Program-made: the position numbers and the translations under genes
Notes under the pieces: model-generated
The model's database searches: none
What the model saw: only the letters and a program-made list of their open reading frames with translations
What the model was told of the DNA's origin: nothing
In this document: in pieces, positions 8,168 to 15,508 of the stretch
Position numbering within the stretch: position 1 is the stretch's first letter
Layout of the letters: every line of letters begins with the position of its first letter
Origin: Alphaproteobacteria bacterium
GTDB taxonomy: Bacteria; Pseudomonadota; Alphaproteobacteria; Rhizobiales; Hyphomicrobiaceae
Direction: 5' to 3'
Assembly (NCBI GenBank): GCA_018830445.1
Contig: JAHJSN010000127.1
Location: forward strand, 1-35,904
Length of the DNA: 35,904 bases

Positions 8168-9232
8168 TCAATCCAGCGGGTCACCGCCCAAATCCGGATC
8201 TTCGAACAAGGGCAGTTCTTGTGGGGCGCTTTTAGGGCCTCCCGATAACCCCAGATGCCGGTAGGCCTTCAGGGTTAACACGCGCCCTCTCGGTGTCCTT
8301 CCGATGAACCCCTGCTGCAACAGATAGGGTTCGACGATTTCCTCCAAGGCGTCTCGCGGTTCCGACAAGGCCGCAGCCATTGTCTCGATTCCGACCGGTC
8401 CGCCTTCGTAGTTCTTCGCGATGCAAGATAAGTACCGGTGATCGAGCGCATCGAGCCCTTCGCTGTCGACCTCCAGCATCCGGAGCGCCTTGTCGGCAAC
8501 TTCGGCGGTAATGCGCGGGGCCCCCGCCACCGCCGCGAAATCGCGCACACGCCGCAGCAGGCGGCCGGCGATGCGCGGCGTTCCGCGCGCCCTCCGGGCG
8601 ATCTCGTGCGCCCCGTCGGGCGCCATCGGCGCGCCAAGAACCCGCGCGCCGCGTTCCACCACGCGCTGCAATTCCTCGACCGTGTAGAAATTGAGCCGGA
8701 TCGGAATCCCGAACCGGTCGCGCAGCGGCGTGGTTAACAGCCCGGCCCGTGTCGTCGCCCCGACGAGCGTGAACTTTGCCAGATCGATGCGGACCGAGCG
8801 CGCCGCCGGTCCCTCGCCGATGATCAGATCGAGCTGAAAGTCCTCCATGGCCGGATAAAGGATTTCCTCGACCGCCGGATTGAGCCTGTGGATTTCGTCG
8901 ATGAAAAGCACGTCGCGGTCTTCGAGATTGGTCAGAAGTGCCGCCAGATCGCCCGCTTTCGAGATCACCGGCCCCGAAGTCGCGCGAAACCCGACACCCA
9001 GTTCCTTCGCCATGATCTGCGACAGCGTCGTCTTGCCCAGCCCTGGCGGCCCGGCGAACAGCACATGGTCAAGCGCTTCCCCCCTCGCCTTCGCCGCCTC
9101 GATGAAAATTTTCAGATTGGCGCGCGCCTGCTCCTGGCCCGTGAAATCATCAAGCGATTGCGGCCGGATCGAGCCCTCAAGCTCATCCGTCTCCCGCCGT
9201 TCCGATGTCACCAGCCGGTCGTCGTCACTCAT
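8168..9232 (-). CDS. ruvB: Holliday junction branch-migration helicase RuvB
   Basis: AAA+ motor that drives branch migration with RuvA. From the chosen ATG the product is 354 residues: N-terminal [12 protein letters not shown], Walker [10 protein letters not shown] (61-69), Walker [10 protein letters not shown], sensor 1 GATTRAG, arginine-finger region PLRDRFG, and the C-terminal winged helix ending in [13 protein letters not shown]. An ATG five codons upstream (9247) is equally open; neither has a clear Shine-Dalgarno, and MSDDDRLV matches the family start. ruvB normally follows ruvA directly; here ruvA lies 10.6 kb away on the same strand. Confidence 0.97.
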   Translation of the reverse strand: MSDDDRLVTSERRETDELEGSIRPQSLDDFTGQEQARANLKIFIEAAKARGEALDHVLFAGPPGLGKTTLSQIMAKELGVGFRATSGPVISKAGDLAALLTNLEDRDVLFIDEIHRLNPAVEEILYPAMEDFQLDLIIGEGPAARSVRIDLAKFTLVGATTRAGLLTTPLRDRFGIPIRLNFYTVEELQRVVERGARVLGAPMAPDGAHEIARRARGTPRIAGRLLRRVRDFAAVAGAPRITAEVADKALRMLEVDSEGLDALDHRYLSCIAKNYEGGPVGIETMAAALSEPRDALEEIVEPYLLQQGFIGRTPRGRVLTLKAYRHLGLSGGPKSAPQELPLFEDPDLGGDPLD

Positions 9233-9263
9233 GAGTTGGTGGTGCATGTGTTCGCGTTAGCAG

Positions 9264-9728
9264 TCAAGTCGGCGAGGCAACGAGCCCCAGCCGGCGGCAT
9301 ACCAACAGGCATACGACCGAGGCGCATACCCCCAGACTGCAATACCACCCTAACGTGATAAGTGTCCTGGGAGCCGTCATCAGGTTGAAAGTATCATTGG
9401 AAACCAGCCACACGCCCAACGGCAGCGACGCCACAGCTCCGGCAATCGCCGCACCGCGAACACTGACGCCTCGTTGACGCACAACGCTTGAGCCAATCCA
9501 ACCACCGCAAAGCAACGCCGGAATACCACCGAGCAGGTATGCGAAGATCGTGATTGCCGGCACAAGACCGAGCGCAGAGACCAGGTTATTTCCGGCACCC
9601 TCAAAATCCGAAACCGCCCCCGCAAGTGCCGCGAGCACCGTCATCCCTCCGACAATAACCCCGCCGACCAAAGGCCCAAGCAGCAAGAAGATTGCAACGA
9701 CGGCTATCGCCTTTGCAATTGGCCTCAT
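9264..9728 (-). CDS. Small multi-pass membrane protein, unknown
   Basis: 154 residues, mostly hydrophobic with four likely membrane segments (about 6-33, 50-72, 80-100 and 120-145). It begins MRPIAKAIAVVAIF after GGAGGGG. The frame is open farther upstream, but that stretch runs through the 65-bp repeat at 9769-9833 and is not protein-like. I do not recognise the family. It marks the ruvB-proximal edge of the block separating ruvB from ruvA. Confidence 0.65.
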   Translation of the reverse strand: MRPIAKAIAVVAIFLLLGPLVGGVIVGGMTVLAALAGAVSDFEGAGNNLVSALGLVPAITIFAYLLGGIPALLCGGWIGSSVVRQRGVSVRGAAIAGAVASLPLGVWLVSNDTFNLMTAPRTLITLGWYCSLGVCASVVCLLVCRRLGLVASPT

Positions 9729-9768
9729 GGCAGACTGTCCCCTCCTGGTCCGTAAATCCCCGCCCCAA

Positions 9769-9833
9769 CCACCATCGTCATCCCCGCGGCCTCGCCGAAG
9801 TTGAGCAAGAAACAAGGCGGCGACCCAAGCACG
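9769..9833. repeat. 65-bp direct repeat, copy 1 (flanks GIY-YIG gene)
   Basis: Begins CCACCATCGTCATCCCCGCG. It matches copy 2 at 10299-10363 at 60 of 65 positions by eye, in the same orientation, 530 bp apart. The GIY-YIG gene lies between them. Confidence 0.85.
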
Positions 9834-9843
9834 ATCAAACTTG

Positions 9844-10194
9844 CTACGAACCGCCGCGATTTGATTGACCGCCCTCACCGGCATCGACAATACCTTCCCC
9901 GACAACGAACAAGTCCTGCCACTTAGGATTCATTTCCTCGACCAGCCCGAATTTCCAAAGCCGGTTCCACTTCTTCGGCTGCTTTTCTCGAACATTGGCC
10001 GCTTCCATCGTCGGATGCATCTCGTAGTAAACGAGGTGATGGACGACTTGGTGCTTCGCAGTGAACCCGTCGACCAGATCTTCCTTGTGGATCATCACCC
10101 TGTCGTAGAGTTGGCTCGTCACCCCGATATACAACGTGCCGTTGACGCCGCTTGCCATGATGTAGACGCACGGCTGTTTCGGCTTATCAAGCAT
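9844..10194 (-). CDS. GIY-YIG nuclease-superfamily protein (YhbQ/UPF0213-like)
   Basis: 116 residues. The N-terminal domain shows the GIY-YIG signature as CVYIMASGVNGTLYIGVTSQL, reading VYI and YIG, followed by LYDRVMIHK with the conserved Arg, then LVYYE and a KKWNR..LVEEMNP segment that ends this single-domain family. The last ~20 residues are Gly-rich and stop 10 bp short of the 65-bp repeat. Solo GIY-YIG proteins of this type are common in alphaproteobacteria and often sit among short palindromic repeats. Flanking direct repeats and a hairpin 34 bp upstream suggest a repeat-associated, possibly mobile unit. DNA cleavage is not established for the family as a whole. Confidence 0.85.
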   Translation of the reverse strand: MLDKPKQPCVYIMASGVNGTLYIGVTSQLYDRVMIHKEDLVDGFTAKHQVVHHLVYYEMHPTMEAANVREKQPKKWNRLWKFGLVEEMNPKWQDLFVVGEGIVDAGEGGQSNRGGS

Positions 10195-10227
10195 CCAACG
10201 CTCGCCTGAAATGCAATCTCGCTTAGG

Positions 10228-10245
10228 TTCCCGCCTACGCGGGAA
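10228..10245. repeat. Palindromic REP-like hairpin TTCCCGC-CTAC-GCGGGAA
   Basis: A perfect 7-bp stem with a 4-nt loop, followed by TGACGA. The CGCGGGAATGACG edge resembles CGCGGGGATGACG at one end of both 65-bp repeats (minus strand), so all three look related. It is a widespread type of proteobacterial intergenic palindrome. Confidence 0.7.
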
Positions 10246-10298
10246 TGACGACTAGTTTTTCTATCTACCGGGTCGAATACTCTCCAACGAATTAAATC

Positions 10299-10363
10299 CC
10301 ACCATCGTCATCCCCGCGGCCTTGCCGAAGGCGAGCAAGAAACAAGGTGGGGACCCAAGCACG
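10299..10363. repeat. 65-bp direct repeat, copy 2 (flanks GIY-YIG gene)
   Basis: Same orientation as copy 1 (9769-9833), with five visible differences. It lies between the GIY-YIG gene and the 3' end of nuoF. Confidence 0.85.
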
Positions 10364-10406
10364 CCACGAACCAACGACAATGCGATCTACGTGGCACCAC
10401 CACCAC

Positions 10407-11690
10407 CTACTCGGCCGCCGTCCGCGCAGCGGCCTCCCGCGCATCGATTCGCGCTTCGATCTCGTGGCGGTAGTGGCGGATGAGGCCCTGGATCGGCCAC
10501 GCCGCCGCATCGCCCAGCGCGCAGATGGTGTGCCCTTCGACCTGCTTCGTCACATCCCACAGCATATCGATCTCGCTTTTGTCGGCTTCGCCTTTGACGA
10601 GCCGTTCCATGACCCGCCACATCCACCCCGTTCCTTCGCGGCACGGCGTACACTGCCCGCAGCTTTCGTGCTTGTAGAAGTACGAGATGCGGGCAATCGC
10701 CTTGATGATGTCGGTCGACTTGTCCATCACGATCACGGCCGCCGTGCCGAGGCCCGACTTCTGCGCCGACAAGGCGTCGAAATCCATCGTCAGGTCATCG
10801 CAGGCGCGCGCCGGAATACATGGCACCGACGAACCGCCGGGTATCACCGCTTTGAGATTGTCCCAGCCGCCGCGCACTCCGCCGGCATGCTTGTCCAGCA
10901 ATTCACGCAGCGGAATGCCCATTTCCTCTTCGACCACGCACGGCTTCTCCACGTGCCCTGAAATCTGGAACAGCTTGGTACCTGTGTTGTTCGGCTTGCC
11001 GAGGCTCGAAAACCACGTCGCACCGCGCCGCAGGATATCCGGAACGACGGCAATCGACTCGACGTTATTGACCGTCGTCGGCGCGCCATAAAGACCGCAA
11101 CCGGCCGGGAACGGCGGCTTCAGGCGCGGTTGTCCCTTCTTGCCTTCGAGGCTTTCCAGTAGCGCGGTTTCTTCCCCGCAGATGTAGGCGCCGGCGCCGT
11201 GGTGGACGTAGAGGTCGAAGTCCCAGCCATGCACGTTGTCCTTGCCGATCAGCTTCGCCTCATAGGCCTGATCGACGGCCGCCTGGAAACGCTCGCGCTC
11301 GCGGATGTATTCGCCGCGAAAATAGACATAGCAGGTGTGCGCGCGCATCGCGAAAGAGGCAATCAGCGCGCCTTCGATCAACAGGTGCGGATCGTGCCGG
11401 CAGATCTCGCGGTCCTTGCACGAACCGGGCTCGGATTCATCGGCGTTGATAACGAGATAGGATGGCCGCGAGTCGTTCTTCGGCATGAACGACCACTTGA
11501 GCCCGGTCGGGAAGCCAGCGCCCCCGCGCCCGCGCAAACCGGAAGCCTTGACCTGGTCGATGATCCAGTCGTGCCCCTTGTCGATGAAGGTCTTTGTCTG
11601 GTCCCAGGCCCCGCGCGCCCGTGCGCCCTGCAGCCCCCAGTCCTGGAAGCCGTAGAGGTTCTTGAAGATGCGGTTCTCATCAGCGAGCAT
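10407..11690 (-). CDS. nuoF: NADH-quinone oxidoreductase subunit F
   Basis: Complex I flavoprotein that takes hydride from NADH to FMN and passes electrons to its N3 [4Fe-4S] cluster. 427 residues. NADH/FMN-binding motifs are [16 protein letters not shown] (51-66) and [19 protein letters not shown] (166-184); cluster cysteines are C344, C347 and C350 in [12 protein letters not shown] plus C390 in HTICALGD. No upstream ATG competes. A 57-aa membrane ORF separates it from nuoE. nuoG, normally next, is absent: the following gene is a GIY-YIG nuclease. Confidence 0.97.
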   Translation of the reverse strand: MLADENRIFKNLYGFQDWGLQGARARGAWDQTKTFIDKGHDWIIDQVKASGLRGRGGAGFPTGLKWSFMPKNDSRPSYLVINADESEPGSCKDREICRHDPHLLIEGALIASFAMRAHTCYVYFRGEYIRERERFQAAVDQAYEAKLIGKDNVHGWDFDLYVHHGAGAYICGEETALLESLEGKKGQPRLKPPFPAGCGLYGAPTTVNNVESIAVVPDILRRGATWFSSLGKPNNTGTKLFQISGHVEKPCVVEEEMGIPLRELLDKHAGGVRGGWDNLKAVIPGGSSVPCIPARACDDLTMDFDALSAQKSGLGTAAVIVMDKSTDIIKAIARISYFYKHESCGQCTPCREGTGWMWRVMERLVKGEADKSEIDMLWDVTKQVEGHTICALGDAAAWPIQGLIRHYRHEIEARIDAREAAARTAAE

Positions 11691-11755
11691 AGTGGTCTCT
11701 CGGACAGTGTTTCATGCGAAGGCAGTAGAGCGTAAGTTTCGCGCCGAAGCGGAAC

Positions 11756-11929
11756 TCAGCACACATCCCTCCAGCTTTTGACGAACAAGCGCGCAACAAA
11801 CCTTGTGGCAAGTGCGGCGCCAGCAGCAGTAGCGAGCCAGACCGGGTTATTCGTCACTCCCGTCAGATAGACGCCCGCCAGAATAATGGCGAGGCGCACA
11901 ATGAAGATGACGGCCGATGGCTTGATCAC
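11756..11929 (-). CDS. 57-aa membrane protein between nuoE and nuoF
   Basis: GTG-started ORF whose start overlaps the nuoE stop (GTGA), with GGAGA placed 7 nt before the GTG inside nuoE. The product begins [20 protein letters not shown] (first residue read as Met), then [25 protein letters not shown] and a basic end. That gives two hydrophobic stretches (about 6-24 and 29-45). The tight coupling and hydrophobic pattern argue for a real gene. I do not recognise the family by name; a complex I assembly or membrane-tether role is only an inference from position. nuoF starts 65 bp downstream. Confidence 0.6.
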   Translation of the reverse strand: MIKPSAVIFIVRLAIILAGVYLTGVTNNPVWLATAAGAALATRFVARLFVKSWRDVC

Positions 11930-12921
11930 GCCTTCTTCTCCGCGGCCAGCGCCTTGGCTTGGGCGATCCAGCCTTCCCGGCCGATGCGCCCCTTGAAGCT
12001 CAGGTAGTCGTCGACCCAGGCAACCGCTTCCGGAGTCCAGGCGGCGATCTGGTCGAAGTGATAGATGCCAAGCTCGTTGAGCGTGCGTTCCAGCTTCGGC
12101 CCAACGCCGCTGATGCGCTTGAGGTCATCCGCAGTGCCCCCGCGCGGCCCATCGAGCCCCTGGGGCCGGTGCCCGTCCGCCACCGTTTCCCCCGGATTGG
12201 CGATTTCCGCCACGACGCCGGCAAGTCCCGCTGCCCCGCCCGACGCCGCAGCCGGCATCACCACCGGCGCCCCCTTCGCACCGGATTTTGCCGCTCCCGC
12301 CTGCGCGGTCCGGGTGGTGCTGTATTCGTAGAGCGACGTCGGACCACCGGCGGGACACGACGCCTGCCGGCCGGCCTGCGAACCAGGCGGCGGCGGATTG
12401 CCCGCCGCGAACCCGTTGAGAAGCTTCTCGAACGAAGCCGGTGTCAGATCCTCGTAGGTATCCTTCCAGATCTGGACCATCGGCGCGTTGGCGCACGAGC
12501 CGAGGCATTCGACCTCTTCCCAGGAAAAATTACCGTCCCCCGACAATTCATGCGGCGACTTCGCAATTTTCCGTTTGCACACCGCGATCAGGTCTTCGGC
12601 ACCCCGCAACATGCACGGTGTCGTACCGCACACCTGCACGTGGGCAATTTTGCCGACCGGAGCAAGCTGGAACATCGTGTAGAACGTCGCCACTTCGTAG
12701 ACCCGGATATAGGCCATATCCAGCATCTCGGCGACGAGGCGGATCGCCGGTTCCGGCAACCAGCCATCGTGCTGCTCTTGCGCCCGCCACAATAGCGGAA
12801 TCACCGCGGACGCCTGCTGCCCCGGCGGATACTTGGCGGTGAGCTTATCGGCCCAGGCAAGGTTTTCGGCGCTGAACTGAAAGCTGGCGGGCTGCTCTGG
12901 ATGCAGGCGTCTAACGGCCAT
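11926..12921 (-). CDS. nuoE: NADH-quinone oxidoreductase subunit E with C-terminal helix-hairpin-helix extension
   Basis: Complex I subunit carrying the N1a [2Fe-2S] cluster, partner of NuoF. Residues 1-160 are the thioredoxin-like domain with ligands C98, C103, C139 and C143 (VCGTTPC and [10 protein letters not shown]). Total length is 331 residues, about twice the E. coli protein. After an Ala/Pro/Gly linker (about 165-260) the C-terminus (about 262-331) carries [20 protein letters not shown], a helix-hairpin-helix-like motif seen in ribosomal L21/complex I fusions of alphaproteobacteria. The start has AGGAG 5 nt upstream. A palindromic repeat array begins about 10 bp beyond the start; nuoA-D are not upstream. 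Confidence 0.95.
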   Translation of the reverse strand: MAVRRLHPEQPASFQFSAENLAWADKLTAKYPPGQQASAVIPLLWRAQEQHDGWLPEPAIRLVAEMLDMAYIRVYEVATFYTMFQLAPVGKIAHVQVCGTTPCMLRGAEDLIAVCKRKIAKSPHELSGDGNFSWEEVECLGSCANAPMVQIWKDTYEDLTPASFEKLLNGFAAGNPPPPGSQAGRQASCPAGGPTSLYEYSTTRTAQAGAAKSGAKGAPVVMPAAASGGAAGLAGVVAEIANPGETVADGHRPQGLDGPRGGTADDLKRISGVGPKLERTLNELGIYHFDQIAAWTPEAVAWVDDYLSFKGRIGREGWIAQAKALAAEKKA

Positions 12922-12931
12922 CGGGGCTCCT

Positions 12932-13113
12932 TGGCGTTGATCTCTTTCATGTCAACACTCGGCGGGCCGGCGTTGATCTCCTTCATGTCAACACTCGGCG
13001 AGCCGGCGTTGAGCCAATTCTGTCTACACCCGGCAAGCCGGTGTGAGTCTTAGTGTCAACACTCGGCAAGCCGGTGTTGAGCAAACTCGGCCAACACGCG
13101 GCAGACAGGCGAT
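12932..13113. repeat. Palindromic repeat array upstream of nuoE
   Basis: Units start at 12952, 12988, 13023, 13056 and a degenerate one at 13091 (spacings 36, 35, 33, 35), preceded by a half unit at 12932. Each holds CAACACTCGGC ... GCCGGTGTTG or a variant. The long arm comes first, so these run opposite to the tolQ-tolR array. The units nearest nuoE share GTTGATCTC.TTCATG. The array ends next to the nuoE Shine-Dalgarno and would lie in its leader. Confidence 0.85.
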
Positions 13114-13250
13114 TAACCGGTCACGCAAGATAATGCATCCGCTGTTGAACGGTGCGTGCACTTGCGTTCCTCAACTAAGGCGATGTTAGCCCGGAGGCAA
13201 GCCGATCAGAACGGAGCCATTGGTAGCAGTGGCCTTTTTATTTGCGCGCC

Positions 13251-13330
13251 GGTCCGCCAACACTGCGCAAGCTTGTGTTGGGAAGCCTTAGGTCCGCCAA
13301 CACTGCGCAAGCTTGTGTTGGGCAAGATTC
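13251..13330. repeat. Two-unit 40-bp palindromic repeat
   Basis: Units at 13251 and 13291 share their first 32 bases. The hairpin arms are CCAACAC and GTGTTGG around a GCGCAAGCTT-type centre. It is a variant of the CAACACCGGC family, 140 bp from the nuoE array. Confidence 0.85.
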
Positions 13331-13359
13331 CCGCGCCTTGGCCTCGCTTCGCGCATCCA

Positions 13360-13395
13360 GCGCCTGACAACAAAGCGAAGCTGAAAATCAGGCGC
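13360..13395. other. 8-bp inverted repeat downstream of a membrane-protein gene
   Basis: GCGCCTGA (13360-13367) and TCAGGCGC (13388-13395) form a stem with a 20-nt loop, 30 bp after the stop of the gene at 13425-13859. No U-run follows, so a terminator role is uncertain. The rest of the 12922-13424 gap holds only the repeat arrays. Confidence 0.4.
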
Positions 13396-13424
13396 AGACA
13401 AATGCACCCACCCGGTAATCTGCC

Positions 13425-13859
13425 TCAGCGCCGGTCGTCATACCGGCTGGACGAGCGGTCGTCGCGCTCCAGCAGCTCTGTGGGTGTCTTATGCTGCCAG
13501 CCCTGGATGCCGAACCCCAGCGGGATCGCAAACCAGCCGATAATCAACAAGAACGCAGCCGCCGGCGCCAGGAAGATCGAAATCTGCGACCCGACCCGCA
13601 AAAAACCTGTCCAGAAAACCGCCAACAGCAGCCCGCACCCGACGATGATCCAGCCGCCAAGATCTTCCCCGATCAGATAGGCGAACGCCAATCCGCACAG
13701 GAACGACACGGTACCGATCAGGATCGGGATGACCGGCAGGTCGGCCTGTAGCGCCCCCATCGGCCAGTTGTATCTGCGCGCGAAGAACCGGTAGGTGGCA
13801 AGGCTCAAGCCCCAGCCCAGTGCGGCGATAGCGAGAAGGAACAGGTTGTTGACCATCAT
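13425..13859 (-). CDS. Multi-pass membrane protein, unknown
   Basis: 144 residues starting MMVNNLFLLAIAALGWG. Four hydrophobic segments are visible (about 3-24, 40-65, 68-90 and 95-120), followed by a charged tail, LLERDDRSSSRYDDRR. Either of the first two Met codons could be the start; no strong Shine-Dalgarno is seen. I do not recognise the family. Neighbours on the same strand are a DUF4267-like gene and a SIMPL-domain gene. Confidence 0.65.
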   Translation of the reverse strand: MMVNNLFLLAIAALGWGLSLATYRFFARRYNWPMGALQADLPVIPILIGTVSFLCGLAFAYLIGEDLGGWIIVGCGLLLAVFWTGFLRVGSQISIFLAPAAAFLLIIGWFAIPLGFGIQGWQHKTPTELLERDDRSSSRYDDRR

Positions 13860-13959
13860 GGCGAAGCGTCTTTCGAATTCAAACGGTGTGATCCTTGCTC
13901 ATTCATGCCACCACGCGCACGAATGAACTAGAGGGGAAAGTGCCAAGCGGTTAAATCCG

Positions 13960-14385
13960 TTAACGATTCCGCCATCGCCGCCGTGCGCCGAAGGCCAATC
14001 CGGCACATAGAACCCCGGCCCCGCAGTGGAAGATGATCGCCGCCCTTGGCCCTCCGAATGCCCACACCACGGACGCATCCGACAGGCAGACCGCAACCCC
14101 CATTGCCAGCCACAAGAACAGCGCCCGCCAGTCCCGCAGATACGCAAACGCTATCGCCAGCCCGCCGAGCCACAAGTCGCGCAGACCAATGACGTAATGC
14201 AGGTAAGGCCCTTCCGCAGCGCGTCCCAGCCCGAAGGTGGCCGCTGCGCCATCCGGCACGATCAGAAACCGCAGGCCGATCACCATCAAGACCGCACCGA
14301 CGAAAATCGAAAGCCACGCCACGTGCGTGCCCGCCGCATACCAATTCAACTCTGGTGGCCCCGGCGGGGACTCGCTATCCTTCAA
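13960..14385 (-). CDS. DUF4267-like small membrane protein
   Basis: 141 residues with four membrane segments. The central stretch LHYVIGLRDLWLGGLAIAFAYLRDWRAL resembles the IGxRDxxLG signature of DUF4267 proteins, whose role is unknown. A TTG at 14385 has AGGAG 6 nt upstream and is my preferred start; a GTG at 14409 would add eight residues without a Shine-Dalgarno. It lies 31 bp after the SIMPL gene, probably on the same transcript. Confidence 0.65.
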   Translation of the reverse strand: MKDSESPPGPPELNWYAAGTHVAWLSIFVGAVLMVIGLRFLIVPDGAAATFGLGRAAEGPYLHYVIGLRDLWLGGLAIAFAYLRDWRALFLWLAMGVAVCLSDASVVWAFGGPRAAIIFHCGAGVLCAGLAFGARRRWRNR

Positions 14386-14416
14386 AAAACGCTCCTGATT
14401 GAGCCCCACACACCGC

Positions 14417-15133
14417 TTATTTCAGCTCCCAGGTCACCGTAACCGAAGCCGCGAGGCTTTGCTCGCCCGCCTCGATCGGCACCGACATTGCCATCTCGCT
14501 GCGCGCCGCCCGCATCGGCCGCGGCCCCTCGTACCCGCCGCCGCCTTCACGGATCTCGATCACTTCGCCGACGCCGGCTCCCGCCGCCTTGGCGAACAGT
14601 TCCGCCCGCCGTCTGGCATTTGCGATCGCCGCCGTGCGGGCCTCGTCCGTCAGCGTCTCCGCCGCGCTCACCTCGAATGCGAGCCCACGCACCTGATTGG
14701 CGCCAAGCCCGATCATCTTATCGAGAATGTCGCCGACCGCCTTCAAATCCCGGATGACAACGTTGACGTCGTTCGAAACCTGATAGCCGTCGATGCGCGG
14801 CGGCCGCCCGTCGCCAGAATGTTGATAGCGCGGATTGACGCTGAAATTCGAGGTCTGGATGTCTTTTTCCTCAATGCCGAGCGATTTCAGCCCGTCGATG
14901 AGGTTCGCCATCGTCTTGGTATTCGCGCTCGCCGCTTCCTTGGCGCTCGCCGCTTCGGTCTGCACGCCACTCGTTATCCGCGCCATGTCCGGCTTCGCCG
15001 AAATGCTGGCGCTGGCGCTGACGGTTACGGTGCGTTGCATATCCTTGTCTCCTGCCTGAACCGGCCCGAACGGGAAAACGGCCGCAGCCATGATGAGCGC
15101 AGCAGCAGCGGTCGAGAGGCGTCGCAAAATCAT
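14417..15133 (-). CDS. SIMPL-domain (DUF541) secreted protein
   Basis: 238 residues. Sec signal peptide MILRRLSTAAAALIMAAAVF with cleavage near VQAG, then a DUF541/SIMPL domain: RTVTVSASASISAKPDMARI, a Q/T-rich helix ANLIDGLKSLGIEEKDIQTS, and NPRYQ, as in BP26/OMP28-type periplasmic proteins. The frame stays open far upstream through the tRNA region, but the ATG at 15133 has AGGAAG 8 nt before it and gives the signal peptide. The exact function of the family is unsettled; an envelope or periplasmic protein is the safe reading. Confidence 0.88.
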   Translation of the reverse strand: MILRRLSTAAAALIMAAAVFPFGPVQAGDKDMQRTVTVSASASISAKPDMARITSGVQTEAASAKEAASANTKTMANLIDGLKSLGIEEKDIQTSNFSVNPRYQHSGDGRPPRIDGYQVSNDVNVVIRDLKAVGDILDKMIGLGANQVRGLAFEVSAAETLTDEARTAAIANARRRAELFAKAAGAGVGEVIEIREGGGGYEGPRPMRAARSEMAMSVPIEAGEQSLAASVTVTWELK

Positions 15134-15262
15134 CGTTTCGCTTCCTTGAACGGCCAGGAACATAATGCCAACAGATCTTCTATTGCAGCCCGATGGCCCG
15201 GTGCATGATACACAAAAGACTTGGGAGAATTGCGTCTCAACTGCGAACTTTGCATGAGACCG

Positions 15263-15291
15263 TTCAGTCGCGCGCCGAACTCTGCTATAGC
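15263..15291 (+). promoter_or_regulatory. Candidate promoter of the CAU tRNA gene
   Basis: TTCAGT (15263-15268) and TATAGC (15286-15291) are 17 bp apart, 47 bp before the mature tRNA. The CTATAG element is typical of strong alphaproteobacterial stable-RNA promoters. A GC-rich imperfect hairpin lies between it and the tRNA. Confidence 0.45.
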
Positions 15292-15337
15292 ACCGCCTCC
15301 GCACGGCCGGTGAGAGCCGCCGGCGTGCGCTTGAGGT

Positions 15338-15413
15338 GGGCCTGTAGCTCAATGGTTAGAGCTGACGGCTCATAACCGTCTGGTTGCAGGTTCGAATCCT
15401 GCCGGGCCCACCA
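15338..15413 (+). tRNA. tRNA with CAU anticodon (Ile2 or Met)
   Basis: 76 nt including an encoded CCA end. Acceptor GGGCCTG pairs with CGGGCCC (one G-U), D stem GCTC/GAGC, anticodon stem GACGG/CCGTC around loop CTCATAA, T stem GCAGG/CCTGC with loop TTCGAAT. CAU is read by initiator Met, elongator Met and lysidine-modified Ile2. Initiator is unlikely because the anticodon stem lacks three consecutive GC pairs next to the loop (GACGG/CCGTC has only two). The GGGCCTG acceptor resembles the GAU tRNA-Ile, so I lean to tRNA-Ile2, but Met cannot be excluded. It lies on the opposite strand from the SIMPL gene and 95 bp before the sulfotransferase gene. Confidence 0.95.
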
Positions 15414-15508
15414 ATCTTCATTTTGACGGCACGCCCAGAACTCGGCGCTATCGCATTGTCACCGGGGCAACCCGAATTCCAAGCTGGCAGATCAAGCGGA
15501 ACCCGCGA

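Noticed and set aside
12932-13113. CRISPR array
   Set aside because: Spacing of 33-36 bp leaves only about 10 bp between palindromes, and these bases are partly conserved.
15338-15413. Attachment site of an integrative element at the tRNA 3' end
   Set aside because: No integrase gene and no repeat of the tRNA 3' end could be found in the following accessory genes.
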